Assembly (NCBI GenBank): GCA_011046315.1
Contig: DSAU01000008.1
Span: forward strand, 1-15,193
Source: a bacterium
GTDB lineage: Bacteria > Zhuqueibacterota > Zhuqueibacteria > Thermofontimicrobiales > Thermofontimicrobiaceae
Length of the DNA stretch: 15,193 nt
Direction: 5' to 3'
Under the pieces are notes generated by a model, which saw only the letters and a list, made by a program, of their open reading frames with translations, was not told where the DNA came from and did not search any database. Positions 14,412-15,193 of the stretch are shown here, piece by piece. The stretch's first letter is position 1, and the number at the start of each line of letters is the position of its first letter. The translations under genes were made by a program, and so were the position numbers.

Positions 14412-15193
14412 ATGGCTGACAAACACAAAAAATCAGTTTTGCGCTCTTTCTCAACTACTTATTGGGTAGTGGTGTTTTTTGAATTCATGGAACGCGGTTC
14501 CTATTACGGCATGATGAGTGTGCTTTCTGTTTATTTGACCGATGTGCTTGGTTTTGCAAAGACCAGTGTCGGTTTGATAAAGGGAACGATTCAGCCAATT
14601 TTATATTTTTTACCGATCATCAGCGGCGCTTTAGCCGATCGATTCGGCTATCGCAGGACGCTCACCATCGCGTTTGCGCTGCTGGGCGGCGGGTATTTTT
14701 TAACCAGTCAAATGACATCGTATTCTGCTGTTTTTTTGGCGCTGTGTGTTATGGCTCTGGGAGCGGGCACATTTAAGCCAATTATTTCCGGCTCGATTGC
14801 ACGCTTGACCGATAAAAGCAACAGCACTATTGGTTTCGGTATCTATTACTGGTCGATTAATTTCGGTGCGTTTCTGTTTCCGTTGATTCTGGTGCCGTTT
14901 TTGAAGAACAGCCCGTTGTTCGGATGGCGCTGGGTAATCATCGCCTCTGCGCTGGGAACTGGCGCCATGATTATTCCAACGTTGCTATTTTTTAAAGAAC
15001 CGCCGCGCGGTGATAGCAATAAGGGCAAACAATTGAATCTGATAAAAACCATTGCCAACGCGTTTGAAATTATCTACAGCCCGTTCGTTTTGATCTATCA
15101 CTATCTGCGATCCTCGAAAAATCGGGCGCTGTTGGTTTACATTATAATCGGTTTGCTTTTAGTACTTTCGCTCTGGCAGTACGGGCAACGCAA
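14412..15193 (+). CDS. POT/PTR2 family peptide transporter (3' truncated)
   Basis: The first 260 codons of a proton-coupled oligopeptide transporter, cut by the window end; family members are about 450-500 residues. The ExxER proton/substrate motif is EFMER (24-28), followed by GSYYG. The MFS-type loop SGALADRFGYRRT (71-83) and the GAGTFKPIISGS segment (117-128, with the conserved Lys122-Pro123) match the family, as does IYYWSINFGAF (144-154). Several membrane spans are evident. The start is supported by AAAGGAAG (14402-14409) just upstream of ATG. It lies 44 bases after the GWxTD gene with no terminator, so it may be in the same operon. Uptake of di- or tripeptides is expected from the family; specificity cannot be stated. 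Confidence 0.88.
   Translation, partial: MADKHKKSVLRSFSTTYWVVVFFEFMERGSYYGMMSVLSVYLTDVLGFAKTSVGLIKGTIQPILYFLPIISGALADRFGYRRTLTIAFALLGGGYFLTSQMTSYSAVFLALCVMALGAGTFKPIISGSIARLTDKSNSTIGFGIYYWSINFGAFLFPLILVPFLKNSPLFGWRWVIIASALGTGAMIIPTLLFFKEPPRGDSNKGKQLNLIKTIANAFEIIYSPFVLIYHYLRSSKNRALLVYIIIGLLLVLSLWQYGQR

Overview
The window reads as a chromosomal stretch of a Gram-negative, probably anaerobic or facultative bacterium related to the FCB group (Calditrichota, KSB1 or Ignavibacteria-like lineages). The evidence is a GWxTD-family protein with TPR repeats, a DUF6599-type exported protein, a DUF2207 membrane protein, a Tat-exported aldo/keto reductase with two 4Fe-4S clusters, moderately AT-rich DNA, and many hairpin-forming intergenic repeats. 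The assignment rests on family distribution only, with moderate to low confidence. No CRISPR array, tRNA, rRNA, transposase or phage gene was seen.

Layout. (1) 1-259: 3' end of a receiver-domain response regulator. (2) 260-915: a gene-free region holding two different long inverted repeats. (3) 916-2622: a two-gene unit of a DapA/NanA-superfamily aldolase and an SDR oxidoreductase. The aldolase keeps its Schiff-base lysine but lacks the arginine expected in a true dihydrodipicolinate synthase. (4) 2623-3449: a hairpin repeat related to the one before the aldolase, a THEP1-like nucleoside-triphosphatase, a 21-codon overlapping ORF and an intrinsic terminator. (5) 3527-4754: a near-consensus promoter with an overlapping dyad, a 67-residue XRE regulator with an unusually complete Shine-Dalgarno sequence, a REP-like inverted repeat, a multi-spanning membrane protein, and a bidirectional terminator. 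(6) 4782-5057 (minus): a small unknown protein with a CRP/FNR-like dyad upstream. (7) 10968 down to 5390 (minus): a probable four-gene operon of DUF2207 membrane protein, Tat-exported ferredoxin/aldo-keto reductase, DUF6599 exported protein and organophosphate:phosphate-type MFS transporter. (8) 10981-11327: divergent promoter region. (9) 11328 to the end (plus): a monofunctional peptidoglycan glycosyltransferase overlapping a GWxTD/TPR exported protein, then the start of a POT/PTR2 peptide transporter.

How the genes may fit together (inference). The aldolase/SDR pair looks catabolic, for a 2-oxo acid or sugar acid. The XRE/membrane-protein pair resembles small regulator/membrane modules of Firmicutes and archaea. 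The minus operon combines an exported redox enzyme with two proteins of unknown function and a probable phosphate-ester carrier. The right-hand plus operon is envelope-oriented. No well-known multi-gene defence or mobile system is visible. The most unusual items are the repeat families with long arms, the Tat-exported reductase operon, and the translationally coupled glycosyltransferase/GWxTD pair.
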